Shown here: positions 9,040 to 16,990 of the stretch, in pieces
Layout of the letters: every line of letters starts with the position of its first letter
Position numbering within the stretch: the first letter of the stretch is position 1
Assembly (NCBI GenBank): GCA_900767955.1
Contig: CAAGBC010000018.1
Location: 20,221 to 84,220 of the forward strand
Source: Spirochaetia bacterium
GTDB lineage: Bacteria; Spirochaetota; Spirochaetia; Treponematales; Treponemataceae
DNA: 64,000 bases
Direction of reading: 5' to 3'
Translations under genes and position numbers: made by a program
The notes under the pieces: model-generated
What the model was told of the DNA's origin: nothing
The model's input: only the letters and a program-made list of their open reading frames with translations
Database searches by the model: none

Positions 9040-11208
9040 ATGAAAAAGAAGATTGGTTTATTTTTTTCAGTGATTTTTGGGTGTTTTATTTTAACTTCTT
9101 TTAGTCCATCACTAGATGGTCGTGCAATTGTTGCAAATGAAGGTGAAATGCCACAAGGTGTTTTTGCTAAAACAGTAGGATATTTGCCAGGTGATAGCAT
9201 TGGTGTTACAAACCTAACAAATAAAACTACAATTGATGTTTTAGTTATTGGTGCATTAGATCCATCAGAAGGCGTTGCAATTCTTCTTTCCCCAGAAGCT
9301 GCAAAATTACTTAATATTGAAAAAGATTCTAATCATATCGTAAAAATTACAAAGCGTTCGGGGCAACTTGATCAAGCTGTTTCTGGAACTGCTGTAATTG
9401 GTTCTGTTCCTGAATCTGAAACTACAGCAAAAACTGAAGAAGTTGCAAAAGAAGAACCAAAGGTTGAAGAAGTAGCACCTGTTGTTCCTGAAGTAACAAA
9501 AGAACCAGAAGTTACTGAACCAGAAAAGACTCCAGAAACTGAAGTCGCAACAGAACCAGAAGTTACTACAGAACCAGAAGTTGTTGCGGAAGAAAAACCT
9601 GTGGAAGTGCAGCCTGAAGCAACAGAAGAAATTCCTGCGGAAAAAGAACCTGAAGTTGTAGAAGAAATTCCTGCTACTGAAGAAGAACCTGCTGTTGAAG
9701 AAACTGTAGCTGAAATTGAAACTACGGAACCAGAGGTTGAAGAACCTATTATTTTGGAACCAGAAGTAAAAGAAGTAGAAGTTATTGAACCAACAGAAGT
9801 TGTTGAAGAAGTAGAACCAAAAGAAGAAGCTCTTCCTGAAGAAATTGTTGAAGCAGATGCTATTCCTGAGGAAGAAACTGTATATGAAGAACAAATTGTT
9901 TCAGACGAAATTGCAGAAGAACCTGCTGTGGAAGTAATTACTCCAGCAGAGCCAGAAGTTAAAACTCAAGAAGTTGTTCCTGCTGAAACTGTTGAAGAAG
10001 TTATTCCTGAAGAAATTGCTTCTGAAAAAGTAGTAGAAGATGCAGAGTTAAATTCTGAAGATACAATAAAAGAAGAAAAAATCGAAGCTGATATTCTTAC
10101 AGAAGAAGGCGCAACTACAGAAAAAACAGAAACTGAACCAAAAGCTGATGTTGCAGAAACAGAAGTTACAGAAGAAATTGTTACAGAAACAACTGAAACA
10201 GAAGAACCTGTAGAAGAAGAAATTCCTTCTGAAATAATTTTATCTGAAAATGTTTCAGCAACAGAAGAACCAGCAGAAGAAGTTCCTGTTGAAAATAAAG
10301 TTGATGAAACTCTTGTTGAAGCTGATGAACTTCAAAATGAAGAAACACCAGAAAATAATGTTGAAGAAGTAGAAGCTGTTGAAACAATAGTTCCTGCTGA
10401 ACCAATTGAAACAGAACCTCAAGAGTCTGAAACTGTAACAGAAAATGTTGAATCAGAAAAAGTTGATTCAGATAATCTTGAAGAATTACCAGCAGAAGAA
10501 ACAGAAGTTCTTCCAGAAGATGAAGTTGCTCCAGAACCATTCGTTGAAGACGAATTACCTGCAGAAGAAGTTCCAGTTGAAGAAGAAACTGAAACAGAAG
10601 ATGTAGTTGCAAAAGAAGAATTTGTTGAAGAAACTCCTGTGGAAAATGTTTCAAGTATTGATTCTCCTGTTGTAACAGAAGAACCAGAAGTTGAAAGTGG
10701 ATTGTTAACTGAAGCTGAAACAGAAAGCGATTCAGAAGCATATGAACCAATAATTCTTGTTCCTGCTGAACCAAATCCTCCTGTTGTGGAAGAAGAAACT
10801 GCAGAAAAAACAGAAGTTGCTCCAGAAACAACTGAGTCAACTGAACCAGTAGAAACTAAAGATGAAGTTGCAGAAGAAACTGTTCCAACTCCAACTATTG
10901 AAAAATCTACAAATGTTGTAACAGAAAAAGCTGATGAATATGATTTTGAAAAATATACAGTTCCTTCTATAAAACAGCTTAAGAGCAAGAGCTATTATGT
11001 TCAGATTGCAGTTTTAAGTGATAAAGCTAATATCAAAGTAATTTTGGATAAATATAGTTCAAAATATCCAATAACACTTGTTCCTATGGCATCTGGAAAA
11101 GCAACACAAGTTCTTGTAGGACCTTTAAGTGTTGATGAATACGGAACTGTTTTGAATCGTTTCAAAGCTTATGGTTATAAAGATGCTTTCTTAAGAAAGA
11201 TTAGATAA
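9040..11208 (+). CDS. SPOR-domain protein with very long Glu/Pro/Val/Thr-rich linker
   Basis: A 722-residue exported protein in three parts. First, a signal peptide (KKKIGLFFSVIFGCFILTSFSPS) and a ~100-residue folded domain (VFAKTVGYLPGDSIGVTN, LLSPEAAKLL) that resembles a double-psi beta-barrel of the RlpA kind. Second, about 500 residues of degenerate EEPxVEE-type repeats that are strongly acidic and disordered-looking. Third, a C-terminal SPOR domain (from about residue 648: YYVQIAVLSDKANI to VLVGPLSVDEYG). SPOR domains bind denuded peptidoglycan at division sites. The likely role is a cell-wall-linked or divisome factor spanning the periplasm; this is inferred from domains. The preceding gene is 11 bases upstream. 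Confidence 0.85.
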   Translation: MKKKIGLFFSVIFGCFILTSFSPSLDGRAIVANEGEMPQGVFAKTVGYLPGDSIGVTNLTNKTTIDVLVIGALDPSEGVAILLSPEAAKLLNIEKDSNHIVKITKRSGQLDQAVSGTAVIGSVPESETTAKTEEVAKEEPKVEEVAPVVPEVTKEPEVTEPEKTPETEVATEPEVTTEPEVVAEEKPVEVQPEATEEIPAEKEPEVVEEIPATEEEPAVEETVAEIETTEPEVEEPIILEPEVKEVEVIEPTEVVEEVEPKEEALPEEIVEADAIPEEETVYEEQIVSDEIAEEPAVEVITPAEPEVKTQEVVPAETVEEVIPEEIASEKVVEDAELNSEDTIKEEKIEADILTEEGATTEKTETEPKADVAETEVTEEIVTETTETEEPVEEEIPSEIILSENVSATEEPAEEVPVENKVDETLVEADELQNEETPENNVEEVEAVETIVPAEPIETEPQESETVTENVESEKVDSDNLEELPAEETEVLPEDEVAPEPFVEDELPAEEVPVEEETETEDVVAKEEFVEETPVENVSSIDSPVVTEEPEVESGLLTEAETESDSEAYEPIILVPAEPNPPVVEEETAEKTEVAPETTESTEPVETKDEVAEETVPTPTIEKSTNVVTEKADEYDFEKYTVPSIKQLKSKSYYVQIAVLSDKANIKVILDKYSSKYPITLVPMASGKATQVLVGPLSVDEYGTVLNRFKAYGYKDAFLRKIR

Positions 11209-11225
11209 AAATAATTGATTTTAAT

Positions 11226-11265
11226 GGACTGTTCCAAGGATTTTCTTGAGCAGTCCTTTTTTTTT
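11226..11265 (+). terminator. Rho-independent terminator after the SPOR gene
   Basis: GGACTG (11226-11231) pairs with CAGTCC (11251-11256), with a 19-base loop that can pair further, and nine T follow. It separates the SPOR gene from dut. Confidence 0.8.
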
Positions 11266-11291
11266 ATAAAAGTATTTGATATAATAACCTT

Positions 11292-11738
11292 ATGAACAAA
11301 GTAAATATTAAATTTGTAGCTCAAGAAGGAGCTATTATTCCTGAATATAAAACATCTGGTGCCGCTGGTGCTGATGTTTGCGCTTTTTTATCTGAACCTG
11401 TAGTAATTAAAAGTGGTGAAGTTGCTATGATTCCTACAGGGCTTTCTTTTGCAATTCCAGAAGGATATGAAATTCAAGTTAGACCTCGTTCTGGGCTTGC
11501 TGCAAAAAATGGTGTTACAGTTTTAAATACTCCGGGGACAATTGATAGTGATTATCGTGGAGAAGTTAAAGTAATTCTTATTAATCACGGAAAAGATGCT
11601 TTTACTGTTAATAATGGTGACAGAATTGCACAATTAATCGTTGCTCCTGTTACTCAAGGCGTTTTTGAAAAAACAGATGAACTTGATTCTACTGAGCGTG
11701 GAGAAGGTGGATTTGGTTCTACTGGAGTAAATGCGTGA
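11292..11738 (+). CDS. dut: dUTP diphosphatase (dUTPase)
   Basis: A 148-residue trimeric dUTPase that hydrolyses dUTP to dUMP and pyrophosphate, keeping uracil out of DNA. All five family motifs are visible: the early AGADVCAFL, RPRSGLAAKNG, the sugar/metal loop VLNTPGTIDSDYRGE, NGDRIAQLIVAP, and the C-terminal arm RGEGGFGSTG that closes over the active site. The next gene starts with a GTG overlapping its TGA stop, so dut and the permeases are translationally coupled. Confidence 0.96.
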   Translation: MNKVNIKFVAQEGAIIPEYKTSGAAGADVCAFLSEPVVIKSGEVAMIPTGLSFAIPEGYEIQVRPRSGLAAKNGVTVLNTPGTIDSDYRGEVKVILINHGKDAFTVNNGDRIAQLIVAPVTQGVFEKTDELDSTERGEGGFGSTGVNA

Positions 11739-13003
11739 ATTTTGAAAAAATCATAGATTTTCTTAAGGATAAAATTTCCACATTTTTAGAAATTTGTAAA
11801 AGATTATTTTCTCTTTTTATGGTAAAGGTTTTTAATCCCTTAAGAACAAAAATTGATTATTTTCAGTGCAAATATCTTCATAAAGGGCAATTAAAAAAGT
11901 TTGTCATAATCAGGTACATCGTAAAAGAATTGACTTTGTATTTTTTAGTTTGTTTTTTATTTTTCTTTATGATTTTCTTTGTAAATCAAATTTTGCTATT
12001 AGCAGAACAAATTTTAAAGCAGCGTGTTCCTTTTGCAGATGTTGCTCGTTTAATGCTTTATTGTTTACCAGGTGTAATTTCTCAGTCAGCGCCTTTTGCT
12101 ACTTTAGTTGGCTTTTTAATGTGTCTTGGACGATTAATGTCTGATAATGAAATTCTTATTTTTAGAGCATCTGGACAAAGTTATAAATTAGTATTGATTC
12201 CTGTTTTAGTTTTGGGAATGGTCATTTCTATTGTTTCATTTTTTGTAAATGATTATTTGCTTCCTGTTGGAAATATGAAATTTTCAAAATTGAAAAGGGA
12301 AATTGCTGTTGCAAATCCAACAATCGAAATTGAATCAAATTCCATAAAGCGATTAAAAAATTCTACAATTATTATTGGCGATGTTAACGATAAAGAAGTT
12401 TCTGATATAGTATTTTTTGATAAAGGTTCTGATGGAAATCAACGAATTGTAGTTGCTGGAAAATCAGAAATTCAAAATGCACAAAAAGAAGGTGTAATTA
12501 TGCATATGAATATGAATGATGCTGTTGTTACACTTTTGGATAGAAAAAATAAAAAGAATTTTGATGTACTTGATTCAAAAACAGCAACACTGAATGTGTT
12601 TGATTCAGCAGTTTTTACAAATACAACTTCTGTTTCTCCAAGAGAAATGACTTCCTATGACTTAGGAAAACGCATTAAAAATCTTGAAAAAAGTAAAAAT
12701 GCAAGTAAGCGTCAGTTGAATAATTACAAAATGGAATACAATAAAAAATTTGCAATGCCATTTGGTTCTATATTTTTTGCAATGCTTGCGTTACCATTGG
12801 CATTTTTGTTTGGTAAACACAACGGGCAGACAATTGGTTTGATAATTGGTTTGTTCATTTGTTTGTTATATTGGGCAATGATGATTATGGGACAGATTTT
12901 TGCAGCAAGAACAGGGTGGAGTGGTTTTTGGACGATGTGGGCTCCTAATTTATTAATTGGAGGATTAGGAATTATATTCTATATAGTTTTGAAAAAACGA
13001 TGA
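11735..13003 (+). CDS. LptF/LptG-family (YjgP/YjgQ) permease
   Basis: A 422-residue membrane protein of the YjgP/YjgQ family, the transmembrane pair of the LPS-export ABC transporter. An N-terminal extension of about 60 residues precedes helices at roughly 68-95 (LTLYFLVCFLFFFMIFFVNQ), 108-135, 150-180, and three near the C-terminus. The central soluble part is the jellyroll-like periplasmic domain. The GTG start overlaps the dut stop codon, and the stop overlaps the next permease start (ATGA). Treponemes largely lack classical LPS, so the cargo may be another glycolipid. I cannot say which of the two is LptF and which LptG. Confidence 0.88.
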   Translation: MNFEKIIDFLKDKISTFLEICKRLFSLFMVKVFNPLRTKIDYFQCKYLHKGQLKKFVIIRYIVKELTLYFLVCFLFFFMIFFVNQILLLAEQILKQRVPFADVARLMLYCLPGVISQSAPFATLVGFLMCLGRLMSDNEILIFRASGQSYKLVLIPVLVLGMVISIVSFFVNDYLLPVGNMKFSKLKREIAVANPTIEIESNSIKRLKNSTIIIGDVNDKEVSDIVFFDKGSDGNQRIVVAGKSEIQNAQKEGVIMHMNMNDAVVTLLDRKNKKNFDVLDSKTATLNVFDSAVFTNTTSVSPREMTSYDLGKRIKNLEKSKNASKRQLNNYKMEYNKKFAMPFGSIFFAMLALPLAFLFGKHNGQTIGLIIGLFICLLYWAMMIMGQIFAARTGWSGFWTMWAPNLLIGGLGIIFYIVLKKR

Positions 13004-14076
13004 AACTTGTATCTTATTTATATAAAAGATTTTTTCCTGTTTTTATTGGGGCAATTGGATTTTTTTCTCTTGTTTTAGTTTTAGTTGATTTGTTTATGAA
13101 TTTATGGAAATTCATTCAAAACGAATCTCCAATTTTGGAAGTAGTTTATTTATTATTATTGTATGTTCCAAAAACAATGTGGTATGCAATTCCTTTAGGA
13201 ATTTTGTTTGCTAGTTCTTATACATTGAGTAATCTGTATGCCACAAATGAATTAACTGCAATTTTTGCATCTGGCGTTTCATTATTTAAATTTACATTGC
13301 CACTGTTGATTTTTTCATTTTTAATGAGTTTTGGTTTGTTCATTTTTGAAGATTATATTGTTGTTCCCACTTACGAAAAAAAATTGGAACTTCAAGCAAA
13401 ATTACTTAAAGAAGAAAAATCATTAAATAATGATAGTATTGTTGTTATTTCTGATGGTGGAAAAATTATTTACAAAGCTGATTCTTATGAAGCATCTCAA
13501 CATCGTTTATATGAAGTAATTTTTGTATTTAGAACAGAAGATAAAAAATTAGATTCCATAATTCAAGCTGATTCTGCTTATTGGAATACTGTGGCGCAGC
13601 ATTGGAGTGTTTCCACAGGAATTCAATACACATACAAAGATGGTGAATATACAACAAGTGTTCCTAAGTTAGAATATTTGTCACTTTTGACAGAACCTTA
13701 TGAAACATTTCAAAATAATACAGTTGATGTTGAAGGCGTAAATGCCGCAAATGCAAAAATTTATATTAATCACTTAAAAAGAGCTGGTTTGCCTTATAGT
13801 GAAGAACTTTCTGTTTATTATAAAAAATTTGCATTTCCATTTATTGTTTTTATTGTTGTTTTTCTTTCTATTGGATTGTCTGGTCGTTCCAGAAAAAATG
13901 TTTTGCTTTTGAGTTTAACAGCTTCAATTTCGGCAGCAGTTTTGTTTTATGTAACACAAATGCTTACGATGTTGCTTGCTAAATTTGGTTATATATCACC
14001 ATTCGCAGGAGCTTGGTTTCCTGTAATTCTATTTATATTTATTAGTATTGCTTTGTTGCGTACTGCAAGGACTTAA
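13000..14076 (+). CDS. LptF/LptG-family (YjgP/YjgQ) permease, second subunit
   Basis: A 358-residue partner of the preceding permease, starting at an ATG that overlaps its stop. The layout is the same: an N-terminal helix (FFPVFIGAIGFFSLVLVLVD), two further helices around LLLLYVPKTMWYAIPLGILF and LFKFTLPLLIFSFLMSFGLF, a periplasmic beta domain, then three C-terminal helices (FAFPFIVFIVVFLSIGL and after). The pair probably forms a heterodimer that lifts lipid from the inner membrane with an LptB-like ATPase encoded elsewhere. The stop is one base before the tgt start, so dut, both permeases and tgt look like one transcript. Confidence 0.88.
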   Translation: MKLVSYLYKRFFPVFIGAIGFFSLVLVLVDLFMNLWKFIQNESPILEVVYLLLLYVPKTMWYAIPLGILFASSYTLSNLYATNELTAIFASGVSLFKFTLPLLIFSFLMSFGLFIFEDYIVVPTYEKKLELQAKLLKEEKSLNNDSIVVISDGGKIIYKADSYEASQHRLYEVIFVFRTEDKKLDSIIQADSAYWNTVAQHWSVSTGIQYTYKDGEYTTSVPKLEYLSLLTEPYETFQNNTVDVEGVNAANAKIYINHLKRAGLPYSEELSVYYKKFAFPFIVFIVVFLSIGLSGRSRKNVLLLSLTASISAAVLFYVTQMLTMLLAKFGYISPFAGAWFPVILFIFISIALLRTART

Positions 14077-14077
14077 T

Positions 14078-15211
14078 ATGTCAATTTTTTCTATTACACA
14101 TAAGAGTACAGATGGAAAATCCAGAAATGGAATTTTACAATTGCCTCATGGAACAGTTCAAACTCCTGTTTTTATGCCTGTTGGAACTTGTGCTACTGTA
14201 AAAGCAATGTCTATTGATGAATTAAATGAAATTGGTTTTGAAATTATTCTTTCAAATACATATCATTTGTTTTTGCGCCCAGGACCAGATTTGATTCAGC
14301 AAGCTGGTGGTTTACATGGTTTTTCAAAATGGAATAAAAACTTTTTAACAGACTCTGGTGGGTTTCAAGTTTTTTCACTTTCAAAATTGCGCAAAATAAA
14401 TCCTGATGGAGTTCAGTTCCAAAGTCATGTGGATGGAAGTCGTCATTTTTTTACTCCAGAAAATGTTGTTCAAACACAAGTAAAATACAATTCTGATATT
14501 CAAATGCAACTTGATGTTTGTTCTGCATGGGGCGTTGATAAAAAAGAAGCAGAAGAAGCATTAAAAATTACTTCAGATTGGGCTGTTCGTGCAAAAAATG
14601 AATGGCTTAGTCAAAAAGATAAAGGTTATGAAGGAATTTTATTTCCTATTGTGCAAGGCAACTTTTTTAAAGATTTGCGTAAGCAGAGTGCAGAATTTGT
14701 AACAGATTTAGATTTGCCAGGAATTGCAATTGGTGGACTTTCTGTTGGTGAGCCTGCCGACCAGTTTATTGAATTTTTACAATCAACAATGGAACATCTT
14801 CCAGAAGATAAACCAAAATATGTTATGGGCATTGGAACTCCTGAATATATTTTGGAAGCTGTTGCTAGTGGTGTTGATATGTTTGACTGTGTTCTTCCTA
14901 CAAGAAATGCAAGAAACGGTGGTTATTTTACACACGATGGAATGCTTTCTATTAAACAAGAACGCTTTAAATATGATTTTGGGCCACTTGATAAAGAATG
15001 TAATTGTAAAGTTTGTAAAACATATTCCCGTAGTTATTTGCGACATTTGTTTAAGGAACAAGAAATCTTAAGTTCAATGCTTGCGTCTTATCACAATTTG
15101 TATTTCTTGCATAACTTAATAAAAGAAATTCGTGTTGCAATTTCCGAAAATAGATTTGAAGAATATAAACGAAATTTCTTAAATAGATATAAAGCTGGAA
15201 ACATTCAGTAA
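14078..15211 (+). CDS. tgt: tRNA-guanine transglycosylase
   Basis: Tgt swaps guanine 34 for preQ1 in GUN-anticodon tRNAs, the step before QueA. The start is set at ATG 14078 (MSIFSITHKS), ten codons inside a longer frame, because it matches the family N-terminus and abuts the preceding stop. Catalytic residues are visible: D92 in LTDSGGFQVF and the nucleophile D270 in DMFDCVLPTRNARNG. Zinc ligands are C308, C310, C313 (CNCKVC) and H339 (SYHN). The 377-residue length is normal for bacterial Tgt. With queA it shows that this organism makes queuosine-type bases from preQ1. Confidence 0.97.
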   Translation: MSIFSITHKSTDGKSRNGILQLPHGTVQTPVFMPVGTCATVKAMSIDELNEIGFEIILSNTYHLFLRPGPDLIQQAGGLHGFSKWNKNFLTDSGGFQVFSLSKLRKINPDGVQFQSHVDGSRHFFTPENVVQTQVKYNSDIQMQLDVCSAWGVDKKEAEEALKITSDWAVRAKNEWLSQKDKGYEGILFPIVQGNFFKDLRKQSAEFVTDLDLPGIAIGGLSVGEPADQFIEFLQSTMEHLPEDKPKYVMGIGTPEYILEAVASGVDMFDCVLPTRNARNGGYFTHDGMLSIKQERFKYDFGPLDKECNCKVCKTYSRSYLRHLFKEQEILSSMLASYHNLYFLHNLIKEIRVAISENRFEEYKRNFLNRYKAGNIQ

Positions 15212-15253
15212 AGTAATATGTAACTTTTTTTGTATAAAAGGAATTTTAGTTTT

Positions 15254-16975
15254 ATGAAAATTATTGCTTTTGTTTTTACTTTTTTTATAGCTAGTAACAT
15301 TTTTGTTTTTTCTCAAGAAACTGAATCTATTGCAGCAAGTGAAGTTGTTGCATCTTCAGAAGTTCCTGTTGAAGATGTTGCAGAAGCTGTTGCAACAGCA
15401 AAAATCGCAGAAAATTCTGCAGCTGTTGATTCTTCAACACCAAAATTTGATTATCTTGCAGAAGATTATGAATTTGAATTTATTGAAATTCCTGCAGCTA
15501 AAAGACCAAAAACTATTAGTGAAGAAAAAATCACAGAAGCAAAAAATAAAGATGAAACAGAAACTTCCTTTGATGAAACTGTTGAAGTTATTAAATACGG
15601 AACTTCAACTGAAATTACAAGCATTATTGATGATGTTTTAAAATCTGAAGACCCTCGATATGCGGATTCCTTTTATGATTTATTTAAAAGTACAAAAAAT
15701 ATAGATATTCGATGTAAAATATTAGATTTTTTTGCTAAGGCAGAAGACCCTTGTTTGGAAGATTTTTGTGTAGATGTTCTAAATGACCCTTATGATTTAC
15801 CACTTAAAGTTATAGAAAGTGTTTTTAAATATGTTTCTGCTGTAAAATGCAAACTTGTTGCTCCTGCTGTTGTTGAAATATTGGAATTGGGAAAAGATGA
15901 ATATTTTTTAGGTGCTATAACAACTTTAGGTGATGTTGGTGGACCAAGCGAAGCTTTATATTTGGCAGAATATTTAGAGCGAGATGATATGACTTTGCCT
16001 CAGCGACAAGCTTTAATGCGTACACTTGGTCAAATGTGTGCTATTGAAACTTGGGATAAACTTGTTGAAATTGTAAATGATGAAGAAGAAAACTCTTTTG
16101 TTAGAATGTATGCTGCAGAAGCTCTTGGAAAAATGAAAAAAGAGGAAGCTGTTCCAATTTTGGTAAAATTATTTGAAGAAGGCGACCCAAATATGCGTCA
16201 ATATTGTGTAAAGGGTTTAAGTAATTTTTCAAATAATGATGAAGCTAAGGCTGTTATTTTGCAAGGAATTCGTGATGAACATTACAAAGTTCGTGTTGAA
16301 TCAATAAAAACCGTTGCTGAATTAAACATAACAGAAGCAGTTCCATTTTTGACTTATAGAGCAACAAAAGATGCAGAAATGGTTGTAAAAAAAGAATGTT
16401 TTCCTGTTTTGGCAAAACTTGATACAGAAGAATCTGTTGATTTTTTAATTAAGCAAATTACAGATGCAAAAGTTAGTGATAATGCAAAACTGATGGCTTC
16501 TTCTGCATTAATGGAAAAAGGAACAAAAGGCGAAAAAGAAATTATAAACCTTGCAAAAGAAACTTTAAAAGATGATAAGCGTAAAAAACTTCGAAGTGAA
16601 TTAGGTAAACTTTTTGCAAAATATGCTCGTCCTGCATATTCAGAAATTTGTGCTTCTTATCTTCAATCAAAAGACACAACTACAATATCACAAGGTATTG
16701 ATATTTATAAAAACGGTCGCTATGAAACCGCTCGAGTTACTATTGAAAAAATTGCAAGAGATAAAAAAACTGGTGCAAACGGTAAACGGGCAAGAAAGAT
16801 TTTAGGAATTTCTGATGAAGAAGTAGAAACTAAAGATGATTCCACATCTGAAAAATCAACAGATAAAAAAAATACGGATGATAAATCAAATAAATTGCAA
16901 ACTAAATCAGATTCTTCTAAAACAGAAGCAAAACCAACTGATGTTAATAAAAAATCTGAATTAGATGCAAAATAA
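15254..16975 (+). CDS. Exported HEAT-repeat protein
   Basis: A 573-residue exported protein. The start is taken at ATG 15254 (MKIIAFVFTFFIASNIFVFS), which gives a clean signal peptide; AAAGGA lies about 11 bases upstream. After an Ala/Glu-rich stretch come roughly ten HEAT/armadillo-like helix pairs of ~31-35 residues, for example YAAEALGKMKKEEAVPILVKL and VRVESIKTVAELNITEAVPF. These form an alpha-solenoid for protein-protein contacts. The last ~60 residues are Lys/Asp/Ser-rich and probably disordered. The partner is unknown. It is 18 bases or more after tgt and ends 15 bases before a convergent gene. Confidence 0.85.
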   Translation: MKIIAFVFTFFIASNIFVFSQETESIAASEVVASSEVPVEDVAEAVATAKIAENSAAVDSSTPKFDYLAEDYEFEFIEIPAAKRPKTISEEKITEAKNKDETETSFDETVEVIKYGTSTEITSIIDDVLKSEDPRYADSFYDLFKSTKNIDIRCKILDFFAKAEDPCLEDFCVDVLNDPYDLPLKVIESVFKYVSAVKCKLVAPAVVEILELGKDEYFLGAITTLGDVGGPSEALYLAEYLERDDMTLPQRQALMRTLGQMCAIETWDKLVEIVNDEEENSFVRMYAAEALGKMKKEEAVPILVKLFEEGDPNMRQYCVKGLSNFSNNDEAKAVILQGIRDEHYKVRVESIKTVAELNITEAVPFLTYRATKDAEMVVKKECFPVLAKLDTEESVDFLIKQITDAKVSDNAKLMASSALMEKGTKGEKEIINLAKETLKDDKRKKLRSELGKLFAKYARPAYSEICASYLQSKDTTTISQGIDIYKNGRYETARVTIEKIARDKKTGANGKRARKILGISDEEVETKDDSTSEKSTDKKNTDDKSNKLQTKSDSSKTEAKPTDVNKKSELDAK

Positions 16976-16990
16976 TTTTTAATTTTTGTT

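Noticed and set aside
9420..10920. Repeats that might suggest a CRISPR array
   Set aside because: They are in-frame codon repeats of an acidic linker without regular spacers. No CRISPR array is visible in the window.
9307..10988. Long reverse-strand open frames (up to 219 codons) opposite the SPOR gene
   Set aside because: They are mirror images of the GAA/GTT-rich repeat codons and have low-complexity Phe/Leu/Ser-rich products with no family.
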